From: Oxynema aestuarii AP17
GTDB taxonomy: Bacteria > Cyanobacteriota > Cyanobacteriia > Cyanobacteriales > Laspinemataceae
DNA length: 64,000 bases
Direction: 5' to 3'
Assembly (NCBI RefSeq): GCF_012295525.1
Contig: NZ_CP051167.1
Location: forward strand, 310,001 to 374,000
The translations under genes and the position numbers were made by a program. Under the pieces are notes generated by a model. That model was not told the origin of the DNA. It ran no database searches and was given only the letters and a program-made list of their open reading frames with translations. Every line of letters starts with the position of its first letter. Position 1 is the first letter of the stretch. Shown here piece by piece: positions 10,601-18,305 of the stretch.

Positions 10601-11889
10601 TTCAGTTGAGGGGCTAAATCGATAAATCTGGGGTTTTTGGCGGCCCAATCGGGGAGAGTTGCCCCTTTTTGCAAACTATATAAATAGATATTCGAGGAAT
10701 GGGGAAGACCTAACAGTTGGAAAACGTCGGCGAGATCGGCGGATCGGGCGATCGCCGTCGGACTGTCGGAGTGGGTGGCCCAGACGACCCCAATTTTAAA
10801 AGCGTCGGCGGGTTGCAGTTCGGGGACGGGTTCGGTGGGGTGTAAATAGGGAACCTCGCTGGGAACGGTTTGCAGGGTCGTTGCCAAAATCCGGGGCAAA
10901 CTCATCAAGGGGGCGTAAACGTCGAATTCCGGCAAGGGATCCCCGACGGGGACGAGGCGATCGATGGCGGAAATGCTTTGAAATAAACGGATGAGAGGGG
11001 GATGAGCTTCGACGACGACCCGCCCGCCTTTAGCGGCGACGAGGGGAACGTAGCGGATGAATTGGAGGGCGTCGCCGAGTCCTTGTTCGGCGTGGAGAAG
11101 GATGGTTTTTCCCTGGAGGGGCGCCCCGTCCCAGACGGGTTGAGGAAAGGATCGGGGGGTTTTTCCGGGCAGTTTCCAGCGCCATTCGTACTCGACGAAG
11201 CCCTGTTGCCAGTCTCCAGCGAGGAGGAGGTTGAGGGCGCGATTCCAGTGGGCGACGTCATGGCGGGGGTTGAGGGCGATCGCGCGATCGTAGTGAAATT
11301 GGGCGGATTTTACTTTTCCCAAGGCTTGCAAAGCGTTAGCGAAATTGTAGTGAATTTCGGCATCGTCGGGACAAAGGTCAATCAGTTGGCTGAACTGAGC
11401 GATCGCGCCGGAAAAATCTCCAGAATTTTGTAGCAAAATGGCCAAATTGTTGTAAGCTTTAGCATATTGGGGATCGAGGGCGATCGCTTGTTGATAATAG
11501 GCGATCGCCACTTTTTTTTCGCCTCGGTGTTGGTAGAGGTTCCCCAGGTTATAGAAGGCTTGCGGGTAGTGGGGACGCAGGGCGATCGCTTGTCGGTAAT
11601 GGGCGATCGCGCGGTCGCACTCTCCGGAGTTTGAGAAAGTATTGGCTAAATTGTAGTGAATTTGGGCAGAATCCGGCTCAAGTTCGAGGGCTTTTCGGTA
11701 ATAGGCGATCGCGCGTTGCCAATCTCCTTCGTCCGAGGCGATCGTCCCCAGCAGTCCGAGAACTTCCACGGAGTCCGGGGTCTCCCCCAGCAGTTCTTCC
11801 GCGATCTGACGCGCTGCCGCGAGGGACCGTGCCTGGTAAAATTGTGCTGCGCTAGCGAACCGCATTGCGTCCGGTCGTCCCCGATTCAT
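4663..11889 (-). CDS. Giant TPR / GT9-like glycosyltransferase with C-terminal GT4 domain
   Basis: A 2408-residue protein built from four tandem modules. Each has tetratricopeptide repeats followed by a domain like ADP-heptose:LPS heptosyltransferases (GT9). Approximate limits are 1-530, 540-1050, 1060-1600 and 1610-2030, and a GT4 domain follows at about 2035-2408. GT9-like marks recur in each module: AEQGLGDALQFIRY near the N side of the fold, and DLVITVDTAVAHLAGALGKP near its end. The GT4 part shows GGKLEYRKGQD and EGGTNLVAMETMACGLPV. Modules 2-4 keep WAG(N/S) where module 1 has WATHS. The ATG at 11887-11889 is used; a second Met follows at residue 9. Substrates are unknown; a role in surface glycan or protein glycosylation is inferred. 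There is no signal peptide, so it is cytoplasmic. Confidence 0.85.
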   Translation of the reverse strand: MNRGRPDAMRFASAAQFYQARSLAAARQIAEELLGETPDSVEVLGLLGTIASDEGDWQRAIAYYRKALELEPDSAQIHYNLANTFSNSGECDRAIAHYRQAIALRPHYPQAFYNLGNLYQHRGEKKVAIAYYQQAIALDPQYAKAYNNLAILLQNSGDFSGAIAQFSQLIDLCPDDAEIHYNFANALQALGKVKSAQFHYDRAIALNPRHDVAHWNRALNLLLAGDWQQGFVEYEWRWKLPGKTPRSFPQPVWDGAPLQGKTILLHAEQGLGDALQFIRYVPLVAAKGGRVVVEAHPPLIRLFQSISAIDRLVPVGDPLPEFDVYAPLMSLPRILATTLQTVPSEVPYLHPTEPVPELQPADAFKIGVVWATHSDSPTAIARSADLADVFQLLGLPHSSNIYLYSLQKGATLPDWAAKNPRFIDLAPQLNDFADTAAIVRTLDLVITVDTAVAHLAGALAKPVWILLPFAADWRWLHDRDDSPWYPTARLFRQSQPGDWRDLFDRVKVALRQLFPPEVFHPGAVDRASPPVNREAEPSISLQNSLEGAIARHQGGFLDEAATLYRQILQQHPHHLTALTNLGMLLKETGKLAEAIACYRQGIAGLREKDPFAVPLYYNFANALAEAGDRDGAIAAYREAIARKPDHAEAYNNWGLLLQKNGDLDGAIACYDRAIAADPHYAKAHNNRGFALQDSGDIDGAIACYRQALRLDPDYGEAHNNLGVALLLQGEFNPGWDEYEWRWRVKDGPQLPDFKVPLWDGSEIQGQTILLFAEQGLGDTVQFIRYAPLVAGNGARVIALVQPPLRRLLQSVEGIDRLYAYGDRLPEFDLWAPLMSLPRLFKTDLKTIPAKIPYLKPQTRFSHPKLPQTNTLNVGLVWAGNPNHPSDRYRSLSFEAFSRLLHVPGITYFSLQKGSDELGDRWANFENIIDLAPDLHDFDTTAAAIAHLDLVITIDTAVAHVAGSLGKPVWLLLGLSPDWRWLRLGETTPWYPTMRIFRQKRLNEWDDVLDRAIDELGAFAARPQDVSAISPTPTAPASDVERAIADARQACQNRDYDRAETLCQQLLEGNSDNPQAWQLLGTIAHYRGEIDGAIANYERAIAADRTFALPYINLGSLLRQKGQHERAIALLEKAVNLQPDLAAAHYNLGNALFDAERWSEAIAAYRGAIAAEPHHPQAYYNLGNALQHHGDSREAIAAYEQAIALQPDYGEAYNNLGNTLADEYEFDRAIAAYRAAIDRRANYLDPYINLGNVYQALNQTDAAIACYQNALQIDPNFTDAHVNLAMSLLVSGDFRRGFAEYEWRWRLDGAIDRAPQSLPLWDGSPLQGETVLLYAEQGMGDAIQFVRYASLVATHGGRAIVLVPKPLVKLCQTADGVDRAIAFGDPLPQCDFRAPLMSLPRILGTTADRIRANIPYLHPSPTGLQLPRSDAFKIGLVWAGNPQHTHDRHRSAKLADFRKLWSIPHCEIYSLQKGEREKDLESFPEPIHNLAPDLHDFTETAAAIAQLDLVVTVDTAVAHLAGALGKPVWIVLGLAPDWRWLGDRDDSPWYPTARLFRQTEPGNWTETLDRVVAALRQLQQQPDLAQRVNQLIQQANTLQNAGNLEGAIAQWRQIVTLVPDRPAPYYNLGNALKKRGDGEGAIAHYRQAIAIAPDYLKAYHNLGNTLLEQNKVSEAIAVYERGISLAPDRADLHANLGFALMLAGDLRRGFAEYEWRLQQSDAEVPQLDCPRWDGSPLHGKTILLYGEMGFGDSLQYIRYLSFVEQQGGRAIVRCPQPLVRLFQTGLNSANTTQIISEDDPLPPCDCQASLMSLPHLCGTDLGTIPAEVPYLSAGGEFPDRRRPKPHCINIGIVWAGSDRYGDRRGRSCDLDLVLGQLDRPGVQLYSLQKGVEPSSDRLIDLAPNLHDFADTAAAIAHLDLIVTVDTAVAHLAGALGKPTWILIPFVPDARWFLDRADSPWYPTARLFRQPQLGDWPGACAAVGAALTTLLAQVTEQPSQSEIEMTGNLTPPVPTRPLRLGITWQLSGITGWGIYGLNLTLQLEKNPNFQPMLLMRPDRTGVDNPLHRHLLQPALERYQEVQQLLAKHPGKSLWCDFPIVHALGNNLSSLATHQPMSGKYQIGTIFFENTELTPEMVERGRQYHAIVTGSSWNTQVLQSYGLDRAVTVQQGIDPTLFHPAPKANLFGDRFVIFSGGKLEYRKGQDIVVAAFKAFRQRHPEALLVTAWHNFWPQFMAGLDRTGHVAGLPAVGKDGRVQIGAWLVANGLPEGSFIDLGAIPNYLMPPIMREADVAVFTNRCEGGTNLVAMETMACGLPVILSANTGHLDLIGEDWCYPLRSQGRVKPTERFPGVRDWGESEVEEVVETLERVWQDRETARQRGRAAAEVMRQWSWEKQVNRFLGILMRVMGC

Positions 11890-12014
11890 GTCGCCGTCCC
11901 CGTGAGTCTGGATTCTCAGTTTATCAAGGGGTTGGCCGTTTTTTTTCGCGAAGTTTTTCGGATGCGATCCCGGGAAGCGCGAATTTTACTCCCGATTCCC
12001 GATTTCCCCAAGCT

Positions 12015-13469
12015 ATGAAACTGCAACACGCCGCTATTTTATTTTCCCTGGTTGTTTTCAAACCCGATTTAGCCCTCTCCGCGTCTTCGGAGGGGATTTG
12101 CGAGTCGCAACTTCCCCAGGCGATCGCCGAAATTACCGAAAGACCCGAGTTAAGGCGATCTCGGTGGGGAATCGCGATCGAACCGTTGGCGGCGAAGGGC
12201 GATCGTCCGATTTACGATCGCGAAGGGAATCGCTATTTTATTCCCGCGTCTAATGCAAAATTGTTGACCACCGCCGCCGCGTTGCAAACATTAGGCGCAA
12301 ATTTTCGCATCACAACCTCGGTCTACGGTCCCGAGTCTGCCGATCCCGACGGCGTTTTATCTTATATCCGCATTGTCGGACGGGGGGATCCGAGTTTCGG
12401 CGAAGCCCAAATGCGATCGCTGGCGTCCCAGTTGCGCGATCGCGGCGTCCGCCAAATTACCCAGGCGATCGCCCACGACGGCTATTTCCCCGGGTCTCCC
12501 ATCCATCCGAACTGGGAATGGGAGGACATTCAGGCGGGTTACGGCGCCCCGGTCACCAGCCTGATTTATCGGCAAAATGCCGTTGAATTGACGGTATACC
12601 CGCAAGCTGTCGGCCAACCGTTGCGCCTCGCGTGGACGAACCCCGCAGAAGCCGGAAACTGGCAGGTTGAGAACCGCACGACCACCGTGGAAACCGACGG
12701 GAAAGAATGGCTGCAACTGAGCAGGGATTTCGCAAAACAGACGGTGATTCTCTCGGGACAACTGCGCGCCGGGTCGCCACCGGAGGACGTGGCGATCGCC
12801 GTTGGCGATCCGACCCAGCATTTTTTAGAAAACTTGCAAAGAATTTTCGCCGAGGAAGGGATTCGTGTCTTGCGCGTCACTTCCAGTTCGGAAAAGATTA
12901 CGGAAGAAACAGAAATCGCAAAAACCCTCTCGCCAAACCTTGTGGAGTTAGTGCAAGAAGTCAATGAAGACAGTAACAACCTCTATGCGGAAGTGTTGTT
13001 GCGATCGCTCGGCGTTGCTACAAATGAGGCTACAAATAGCGCGATCGCTGCCGGATTAAACCGTTTGAAAACCAGCTTAACTCAGTTAGGAGTCGATCCG
13101 GATACCTATCAATTAGGCGACGGTTCCGGGTTATCGCGTCAGAGTTTGGTCAGTCCCCAAGCATTCGTGCAAACCTTACGCGCAATGGCGTTATCTCCGA
13201 ACGGGTCGTTATACCGAGAATCCTTACCCCTAGGGGGAAGTAGCGGTACGCTAAAATGGCGATTTCGCGAAACACCTGCATTCGGTCGCGTCCGCGCCAA
13301 AACCGGAACTTTGACGGGAGTATCGAGTTTATCCGGTTATGTGGACAATGAAGAATACGATACGTTGCTATTTAGTATTATGGTCAATCAATCGGAACGA
13401 TCTGCGTCTATTTTACGGGGGGCGATCGATGAAATTGTGGTGTTATTAAGTACGTTGAAACGGTGTTGA
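12015..13469 (+). CDS. dacB: D-alanyl-D-alanine carboxypeptidase / endopeptidase, PBP4 type
   Basis: Periplasmic penicillin-binding protein of the S13 (PBP4/DacB) family, 484 residues, which trims or cleaves peptide cross-links in peptidoglycan. All three active-site motifs are present: SNAK (Ser79, Lys82), SNN (about 320-322) and KTG (about 429-431). The frame is open from 11865, but ATG 12015 gives a proper signal peptide (AAILFSLVVF) while the upstream extension is Arg/Pro-rich with no family resemblance. It is divergent from the giant glycosyltransferase, with 125 bp between starts. Length agrees with the family. Confidence 0.93.
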   Translation: MKLQHAAILFSLVVFKPDLALSASSEGICESQLPQAIAEITERPELRRSRWGIAIEPLAAKGDRPIYDREGNRYFIPASNAKLLTTAAALQTLGANFRITTSVYGPESADPDGVLSYIRIVGRGDPSFGEAQMRSLASQLRDRGVRQITQAIAHDGYFPGSPIHPNWEWEDIQAGYGAPVTSLIYRQNAVELTVYPQAVGQPLRLAWTNPAEAGNWQVENRTTTVETDGKEWLQLSRDFAKQTVILSGQLRAGSPPEDVAIAVGDPTQHFLENLQRIFAEEGIRVLRVTSSSEKITEETEIAKTLSPNLVELVQEVNEDSNNLYAEVLLRSLGVATNEATNSAIAAGLNRLKTSLTQLGVDPDTYQLGDGSGLSRQSLVSPQAFVQTLRAMALSPNGSLYRESLPLGGSSGTLKWRFRETPAFGRVRAKTGTLTGVSSLSGYVDNEEYDTLLFSIMVNQSERSASILRGAIDEIVVLLSTLKRC

Positions 13470-13482
13470 AATTTTAGGGTTT

Positions 13483-13511
13483 GGAGGGACACGGCATTGC
13501 CGTGTCCCTCC
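13483..13511. repeat. 29-bp palindrome, GGGACACGGCA family
   Basis: Perfect inverted repeat with 14-bp arms around one central T (arm GGAGGGACACGGCA). It lies between the convergent dacB and phytyltransferase genes. A mutated relative sits at 49806-49834. It could act as a bidirectional transcription barrier, but no T-run follows on either strand, so I list it as a dispersed palindromic repeat. Confidence 0.75.
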
Positions 13512-13561
13512 GGGGATTTGGCGACTCGATTCAAGCATTTGTTCTGGATAGGTCTATGTTT

Positions 13562-14506
13562 TTAAAACCAACAGGCGGCGGGAAAAATCAGATATTCCAG
13601 AAAAAAGAGTTTCCAAATAAATTGATAGCAACTGGCAATTTGCGATCGCTCTTTTAAATCCACTTTTTGTGTTCGCCACCACAGTAAACCGAGGGCGAAA
13701 AGATGGGAAGCGATTAGAAAAATGGGATTGACACTGATAAATAAAAAGAAACCGCCTAACAAAATGGCGAAGTAAGCCACCGTTATCGTCCATCGGGCAA
13801 GATTGAAGACGGCGGGGGCACCGAGGCGAATCGTAAATGTGGTGATATTATATTGTTTGTCGCCTTCAATGTCAGGGATATCTTTGAAAATGGCGATCGC
13901 AAATGTAAAAATTAAAATAAATAGGGTTAACGCCCACACTGCGAGAGGAATATCGAAAACTTCTCCGGTTAAGTTTTCCGGATGAGTTAGCAGCCAGTGA
14001 TGGTGTAAAAACAGCCCTAAATTAACAATAATCCCGCGAACGGTGTAAATACAGAAAGATGCCCAAAACGGGAACCGTTTTAAACGAATTGGCGGTAAAG
14101 AATACGCCGTACCGAGGGCAATGCTAATTCCGACCGTAGCGAATAACCAAGGACCTTGAAGCAAGGCGATCGCGATCGCACTCACTCCAGTGATGGCAAC
14201 AATTGCCCGTCCTCGATTGATTGTAAATTCTCCGGAGGCGATCGGTAAATGGGGCTTATTAATGCGATCGATTTCGATATCTTCGAGTTGATTTAAGCCG
14301 ACAATGTAGATATTTCCACACAAACACGCCAGCCAAGTTAAGCTAGCATAAAATAAGTTTTCAGGGGCGATCGAACTCCCGGTGAGGGCGATCGCGATCG
14401 CGTACAATCCCCATACACTTAATGTCGTTCCGATGATTGTATGCGGACGAGAAAACTTCCAAAAGGCGTACAAATTTCCATTTAACGATAATAAAGAACC
14501 ATTCAT
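13562..14506 (-). CDS. Homogentisate phytyltransferase (UbiA family)
   Basis: Membrane prenyltransferase that joins phytyl diphosphate to homogentisate, the committed step of tocopherol synthesis (Synechocystis Slr1736 type). The length of 314 residues fits the family. Both Asp-rich UbiA motifs are present: NQLEDIEIDRINKPHLP and KDIPDIEGDKQYN. About eight hydrophobic helices are visible. The frame extends to a TTG at 14530, but ATG 14506 is preferred because it avoids an eight-residue extension with a rare start. The tocopherol methyltransferase lies 93 bp upstream on the same strand, which supports the pathway assignment and a possible operon. A plastoquinone prenyltransferase is less likely given this neighbour. 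Confidence 0.88.
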   Translation of the reverse strand: MNGSLLSLNGNLYAFWKFSRPHTIIGTTLSVWGLYAIAIALTGSSIAPENLFYASLTWLACLCGNIYIVGLNQLEDIEIDRINKPHLPIASGEFTINRGRAIVAITGVSAIAIALLQGPWLFATVGISIALGTAYSLPPIRLKRFPFWASFCIYTVRGIIVNLGLFLHHHWLLTHPENLTGEVFDIPLAVWALTLFILIFTFAIAIFKDIPDIEGDKQYNITTFTIRLGAPAVFNLARWTITVAYFAILLGGFFLFISVNPIFLIASHLFALGLLWWRTQKVDLKERSQIASCYQFIWKLFFLEYLIFPAACWF

Positions 14507-14599
14507 ATTCAAACAATTTTTTGTTGACAAAAACAGGATCTAGATAGATTTTATGGTGCGGGCATTTTACCCGCGATCGACCCAATCAAAACTCAAACT

Positions 14600-15463
14600 T
14601 TACTTACTTCCATATAATACCCCATAACGGACTAAACCGCGTTGATAACCGTCACGCATCAACCCCAAAGCCAACGCACCCTGAACCGTTTTCCAGCCAG
14701 AAAATAACAATTCTAATAAAATTTTGGGTTCTAAAGCCGACTCGATGACTCGATCCCAAAAGGGGGCAACATTTGCCGACCAGTCCTCAGTGTGAAGCTG
14801 GCAAAATCCGATCGCCTCGGCTATTTGTTCGTATTCGTTTAACGCGATTACGTAAGGCAAATAATAAACACGATAAATATCGGCGAGATGGCGACGTTCG
14901 GACTCGGTTAAAGGGGGTTCGGGAGGGGCGACATTGCGGTGACACCAGGTGGCAAAAATAAACGTCCCGCCGGGTTTGAGGACGCGGTAACATTCTTGTA
15001 AAAACTGTTTTTTATTCGGCATGTGTTCGCCACTTTCTAAAGACCATACTAAGTCAAAAGAGTTATTTTCAAAGGGCATTTCTAAAGCATTGGCGACCTG
15101 AAAATTGCAATCCAATCCCGCAGCTTCTGCCCGTTCGGTAGCGCGTTGTGCTTGAACCGGACTAAGGGTAATTCCGGTAACGGTAGCATCGAATTTTTCT
15201 GCTAGATAAAGACTGCTGCCACCGATTCCACAGCCGACATCTAAAACAGAGTGAGTTAGGGGGGTCAAATCTCGGGATAAATGGAGGGAGGTTTGAGTTA
15301 ATAATTCTTCGATTAAATCAATTTGGGCTTGGCGACGATCGCGCGATCGCTCGTCTGGAGAAGGATAATAACCGTGGTGCATGTGTTCCCCCCAAATGCT
15401 TTCCCACAGGGTCGAGGATTCATCGTAAAATTGTTGGATGTTTTCGTAAAGTGTAGAATTCAT
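14600..15463 (-). CDS. Tocopherol O-methyltransferase-like SAM methyltransferase
   Basis: SAM-dependent class I methyltransferase, 287 residues, resembling gamma-tocopherol methyltransferase (Synechocystis Slr0089 type), which converts gamma- to alpha-tocopherol. The N-terminal YDESSTLWESIWGEHMHHGYY is typical of this subfamily. The SAM site is VLDVGCGIGGSS, with motif FDLVWSLESGEHM and post-motif RVLKPGGTF. There is no signal peptide. Location just upstream of the phytyltransferase gene supports the assignment. The close relatives MPBQ/MSBQ methyltransferase and sterol-type methyltransferases are the main alternatives. Confidence 0.82.
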   Translation of the reverse strand: MNSTLYENIQQFYDESSTLWESIWGEHMHHGYYPSPDERSRDRRQAQIDLIEELLTQTSLHLSRDLTPLTHSVLDVGCGIGGSSLYLAEKFDATVTGITLSPVQAQRATERAEAAGLDCNFQVANALEMPFENNSFDLVWSLESGEHMPNKKQFLQECYRVLKPGGTFIFATWCHRNVAPPEPPLTESERRHLADIYRVYYLPYVIALNEYEQIAEAIGFCQLHTEDWSANVAPFWDRVIESALEPKILLELLFSGWKTVQGALALGLMRDGYQRGLVRYGVLYGSK

Positions 15464-15891
15464 AGGGATTGACTCAGTAGAAGAACCGTTTTAGAATATA
15501 AAAATTTAGCCGACAGAACCGGAAAAGCAAAACAAAATCGAACGTTTATTTAAATTACCAGATTATTGATAGACTTTCAATAAAATCCTGGGGAGGACTC
15601 AGAGATGATTGACATTTAAATTCATCATCTATCTAGGATTCTTTTGGTAAACCCTTATATTTCTAAATGATGGTTAAAAAGGAACGGTCGTCATGTCGGG
15701 AATTTTTGCACGATCGCCCGTCAGCCAGATTCCGAGTTTTTCCTTAACCTGATACAATTTATCTAAATCTCAGACCTGGATCGCGATCGAACTCTTATTT
15801 TCTATCAGTTTGACTGAATTGCCTCTCAGTAAACGGGGTTAAAAAGAGTTTGTCGATCTCCCAATCTAAAATCTAGAATCTAACATCCTCA
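15464..15891. other. Intergenic region between divergent tocopherol and ktrB genes
   Basis: 428 bp of AT-rich DNA, expected to hold promoters for both directions. No convincing gene or RNA was seen. Just before ktrB, at 15863-15888, there is a degenerate run of TCTAAAA-like heptamers related to those at 28811-28846 and other intergenic sites. Confidence 0.6.
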
Positions 15892-17226
15892 ATGACTGTT
15901 TCTCGAACAATTTGTCTTGGATTCTTGGCAGTAATTAGCATCGGCACAATTTTATTGATGCTGCCAATTTCCACTAGCGATGGGTCTTGGAACAATTTCG
16001 TAACGGCATTGTTCACCTCGACCTCTGCGGTCTGCGTGACGGGCTTAATTGTGGTCGATACGGGCAGCTATTACTCGCCAGTTGGCGAGTTTTTAATTGC
16101 CTTATTAATTCAGGTCGGCGGTTTAGGGTACATGACCGCGACGACGTTTTTACTATTGTTACTGGGTCGAAAATTCAAACTGAAAGAAAAACTCGCTATC
16201 CAGCAGTCTTTAGACACGCCGGGAATGGCTGGGGTGGTCGGTTTGGTGCGATCGATTATTGCGATGACCTTAATCTTTGAATTGACGGGTGTTTTCTTAC
16301 TGTTGTTAGTGTTCGTCCCGAAGCATGGTTTCGATTATGGCTTGTGGCTGTCGATTTTCCACAGTATCAGCGCCTTTAACAATGCTGGGTTTAGTTTATT
16401 TTCAGACAGTTTAATGGGCTATGCCGATTCTTCAATTTTAATTTTAACGATTAGTTTCTTGATTATTTTCGGCGGAATCGGCTATCAAGTCATTATGGCG
16501 ATGTTTCTGTGGTTGCGCGATCGCCTCACCGGGCGATCGGAACGGGGATTATTTTCCCTACATTTCAAAATCGTAACTACGACGACCCTATTTTTATTAA
16601 TCGTCGGAACTCTCGCATTTTTCAGTACGGAAGTCAACAATCCCGACACCTTAGCGCCGTTAAATTTCGGGGAAAAATTACTCGGGGCGTGGTTCCAATC
16701 GGTGACCACGCGAACCGCCGGATTTAACAGTATTGACATCGCTGCGATGACCCCGGCGGCAATTTTTATCACGATTCCGTTCATGTTTGTGGGGGCGTCG
16801 CCGGGAAGTACGGGAGGGGGAATTAAAACCACCACGGCGCGGATTTTAGTGATCTGTACGAAAGCCGTTTTACAAGGGCGGGAACAGGCATTATGTTTTC
16901 AGCGACAAATCCCGGTGGAAATGATTTTAAAAGCGGTTGGCGTGGTCGTCGGGTCGATTGGAACTACGATCGCCGCCATTATTTTAATCACTCTGACCGA
17001 TCCGAATTTACCGTTTATCGAAATCATGTTCGAGGTGGTTTCCGCTTTTGCGACGGTCGGATTATCCATGGGAATTACGGCGAGTTTGTCCACCCCTGCC
17101 AAACTGATTTTAGTCGTGACGATGTACGTCGGGCGGGTGGGAATTTTAATGTTAATGAGTGCGTTGCATGGCGACCCGCGACCGACGACGATCCGCTATC
17201 CGGAGGAAGATCTACTCGTGGGTTAG
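15892..17226 (+). CDS. ktrB: Potassium uptake membrane protein, TrkH/KtrB family
   Basis: Ion-translocating subunit of the Ktr K+/Na+ uptake system, 444 residues, inner membrane. Four pore-loop motifs with the conserved filter Gly are visible in order: AVCVTGL, FNNAGFS, TRTAGFN and FATVGLS. Hydrophobic helix pairs surround each, as in the four-fold M1-P-M2 architecture. The start is ATG 15892. A KtrA-type regulator follows 137 bp downstream on the same strand. In cyanobacteria this system is important for osmotic adaptation. Confidence 0.93.
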   Translation: MTVSRTICLGFLAVISIGTILLMLPISTSDGSWNNFVTALFTSTSAVCVTGLIVVDTGSYYSPVGEFLIALLIQVGGLGYMTATTFLLLLLGRKFKLKEKLAIQQSLDTPGMAGVVGLVRSIIAMTLIFELTGVFLLLLVFVPKHGFDYGLWLSIFHSISAFNNAGFSLFSDSLMGYADSSILILTISFLIIFGGIGYQVIMAMFLWLRDRLTGRSERGLFSLHFKIVTTTTLFLLIVGTLAFFSTEVNNPDTLAPLNFGEKLLGAWFQSVTTRTAGFNSIDIAAMTPAAIFITIPFMFVGASPGSTGGGIKTTTARILVICTKAVLQGREQALCFQRQIPVEMILKAVGVVVGSIGTTIAAIILITLTDPNLPFIEIMFEVVSAFATVGLSMGITASLSTPAKLILVVTMYVGRVGILMLMSALHGDPRPTTIRYPEEDLLVG

Positions 17227-17363
17227 CCCCGATTCCCTCCCGATCGCGCCGTCGCCCAGTTCCTTGATAATGTTAAAAACAAATCGATCGCGTAGTGGGC
17301 GATCGCCCCGGAGGGTGGCCCCAAAATTTCCCCTCTGTTTTCAGTTGCCAAAGGTTAAGCAGT

Positions 17364-18059
17364 GTGAATCTATCGTCTTTGAGTTTCTTTCGCAGTTTGC
17401 GTTCGGAGAACCGCCAATTTGCCGTAATTGGCTTGGGTCGTTTCGGTCGGGCCGTCTGTCTGACCTTACACGGTTTAGGTTACGAAGTGCTCGCCGTAGA
17501 TAGCGATGAAAAAAAAGTCAACCAAGCCCTCAACGATCAAATTGCCTCTCACGCGGTCCAACTCGACACCACCGAACCCAATTCCTTGGAAGAGGCGGGA
17601 CTGACCGAATTCGATACCGTGATCGTGGCGATCGGGAATTACTTAGCCCAGAGTATTATCACCACCCTCAACCTCAAAGAAGCGGGGGTCAAACACGTGG
17701 TCGCCAAAGCGTCCTCGGAAACCCACATGAAATTACTCAATAAAGTCGGCGCCGATCACGTCGTCTTTCCCGAACGAGAAATGGGTTGCGCCTTAGCGCG
17801 ATCGTTGACCAAACCCAGCATTCTCGATCGCTTCGAGCTCGACACCGATCACAGCATCGTCGAAGTTCTCGTTCCCGAACACTTCGACGGAAAAACCATT
17901 TCCGAACTGGAACTGCGCAAACGCTACGGTCTGACCGTCCTCGCCGTCGGATTAGAAAACAAATTTGAGATCAACCCCCCGCCGACGATGCGCCTGCATA
18001 AAGGAACGGCAATGGTGGTGATCGGCGCCAACAAAGAAATCGATCGCCTCGCCAGCTAA
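17364..18059 (+). CDS. ktrA: KtrA/TrkA-type NAD(P)-binding potassium channel regulator
   Basis: Cytosolic RCK protein that forms a ring and gates KtrB. With GTG 17364 the protein has 231 residues, close to the family norm. The frame is open to 17295, but the added residues carry no family features. The Rossmann nucleotide site IGLGRFG (Gly23, Gly25, Gly28) is followed by an acidic VDSDEKKV that binds the ribose. The C-terminal TrkA_C domain spans about residues 145-231 (VEVLVPEHFDGKTI). Probably co-transcribed with ktrB. Confidence 0.92.
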   Translation: MNLSSLSFFRSLRSENRQFAVIGLGRFGRAVCLTLHGLGYEVLAVDSDEKKVNQALNDQIASHAVQLDTTEPNSLEEAGLTEFDTVIVAIGNYLAQSIITTLNLKEAGVKHVVAKASSETHMKLLNKVGADHVVFPEREMGCALARSLTKPSILDRFELDTDHSIVEVLVPEHFDGKTISELELRKRYGLTVLAVGLENKFEINPPPTMRLHKGTAMVVIGANKEIDRLAS

Positions 18060-18145
18060 AACCGCTTTCCTTCCCAGGTTTTCTCTCATGTAGATCGGTT
18101 CGGTCCGGGGTTAAAAACAGGGTTTAAATTCCTACCTAAAGTCTC

Positions 18146-18194
18146 CTAAACTTACTCACTTTTATGCATATCATAAGGGTTTGAGTAAGTTTAG
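18146..18194. repeat. 13-bp inverted repeat upstream of the broken tnpB
   Basis: Arms CTAAACTTACTCA (18146-18158) and TGAGTAAGTTTAG (18182-18194) could form a hairpin with a 23-nt loop. It may be the subterminal hairpin of the element's left end. A direct copy of TTTGAGTAAGTTT sits past the other side of the pseudogene at 19456-19468. The boundary assignment is inference. Confidence 0.45.
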
Positions 18195-18305
18195 AATGGC
18201 CGAAGCCGCAAAAATCGTGGATTCACCATCTCCATTGTTTTCTGCTAGTCTTTATGGTAGCCGAAGTGAGCCGAACCCAAAGAGGGTTGAGGAGTTAAAA
18301 AGTGA

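Noticed and set aside
5500-10700. Repeated DNA segments of about 30-100 bp at several places, suggesting insertion elements or an assembly duplication.
   Set aside because: They fall at equivalent positions of the four TPR-GT9 modules in one continuous reading frame and differ in detail, so they are internal gene repeats.
13483-13511. Intrinsic terminator for dacB.
   Set aside because: Perfect hairpin but no T-run on either strand; kept as a repeat.
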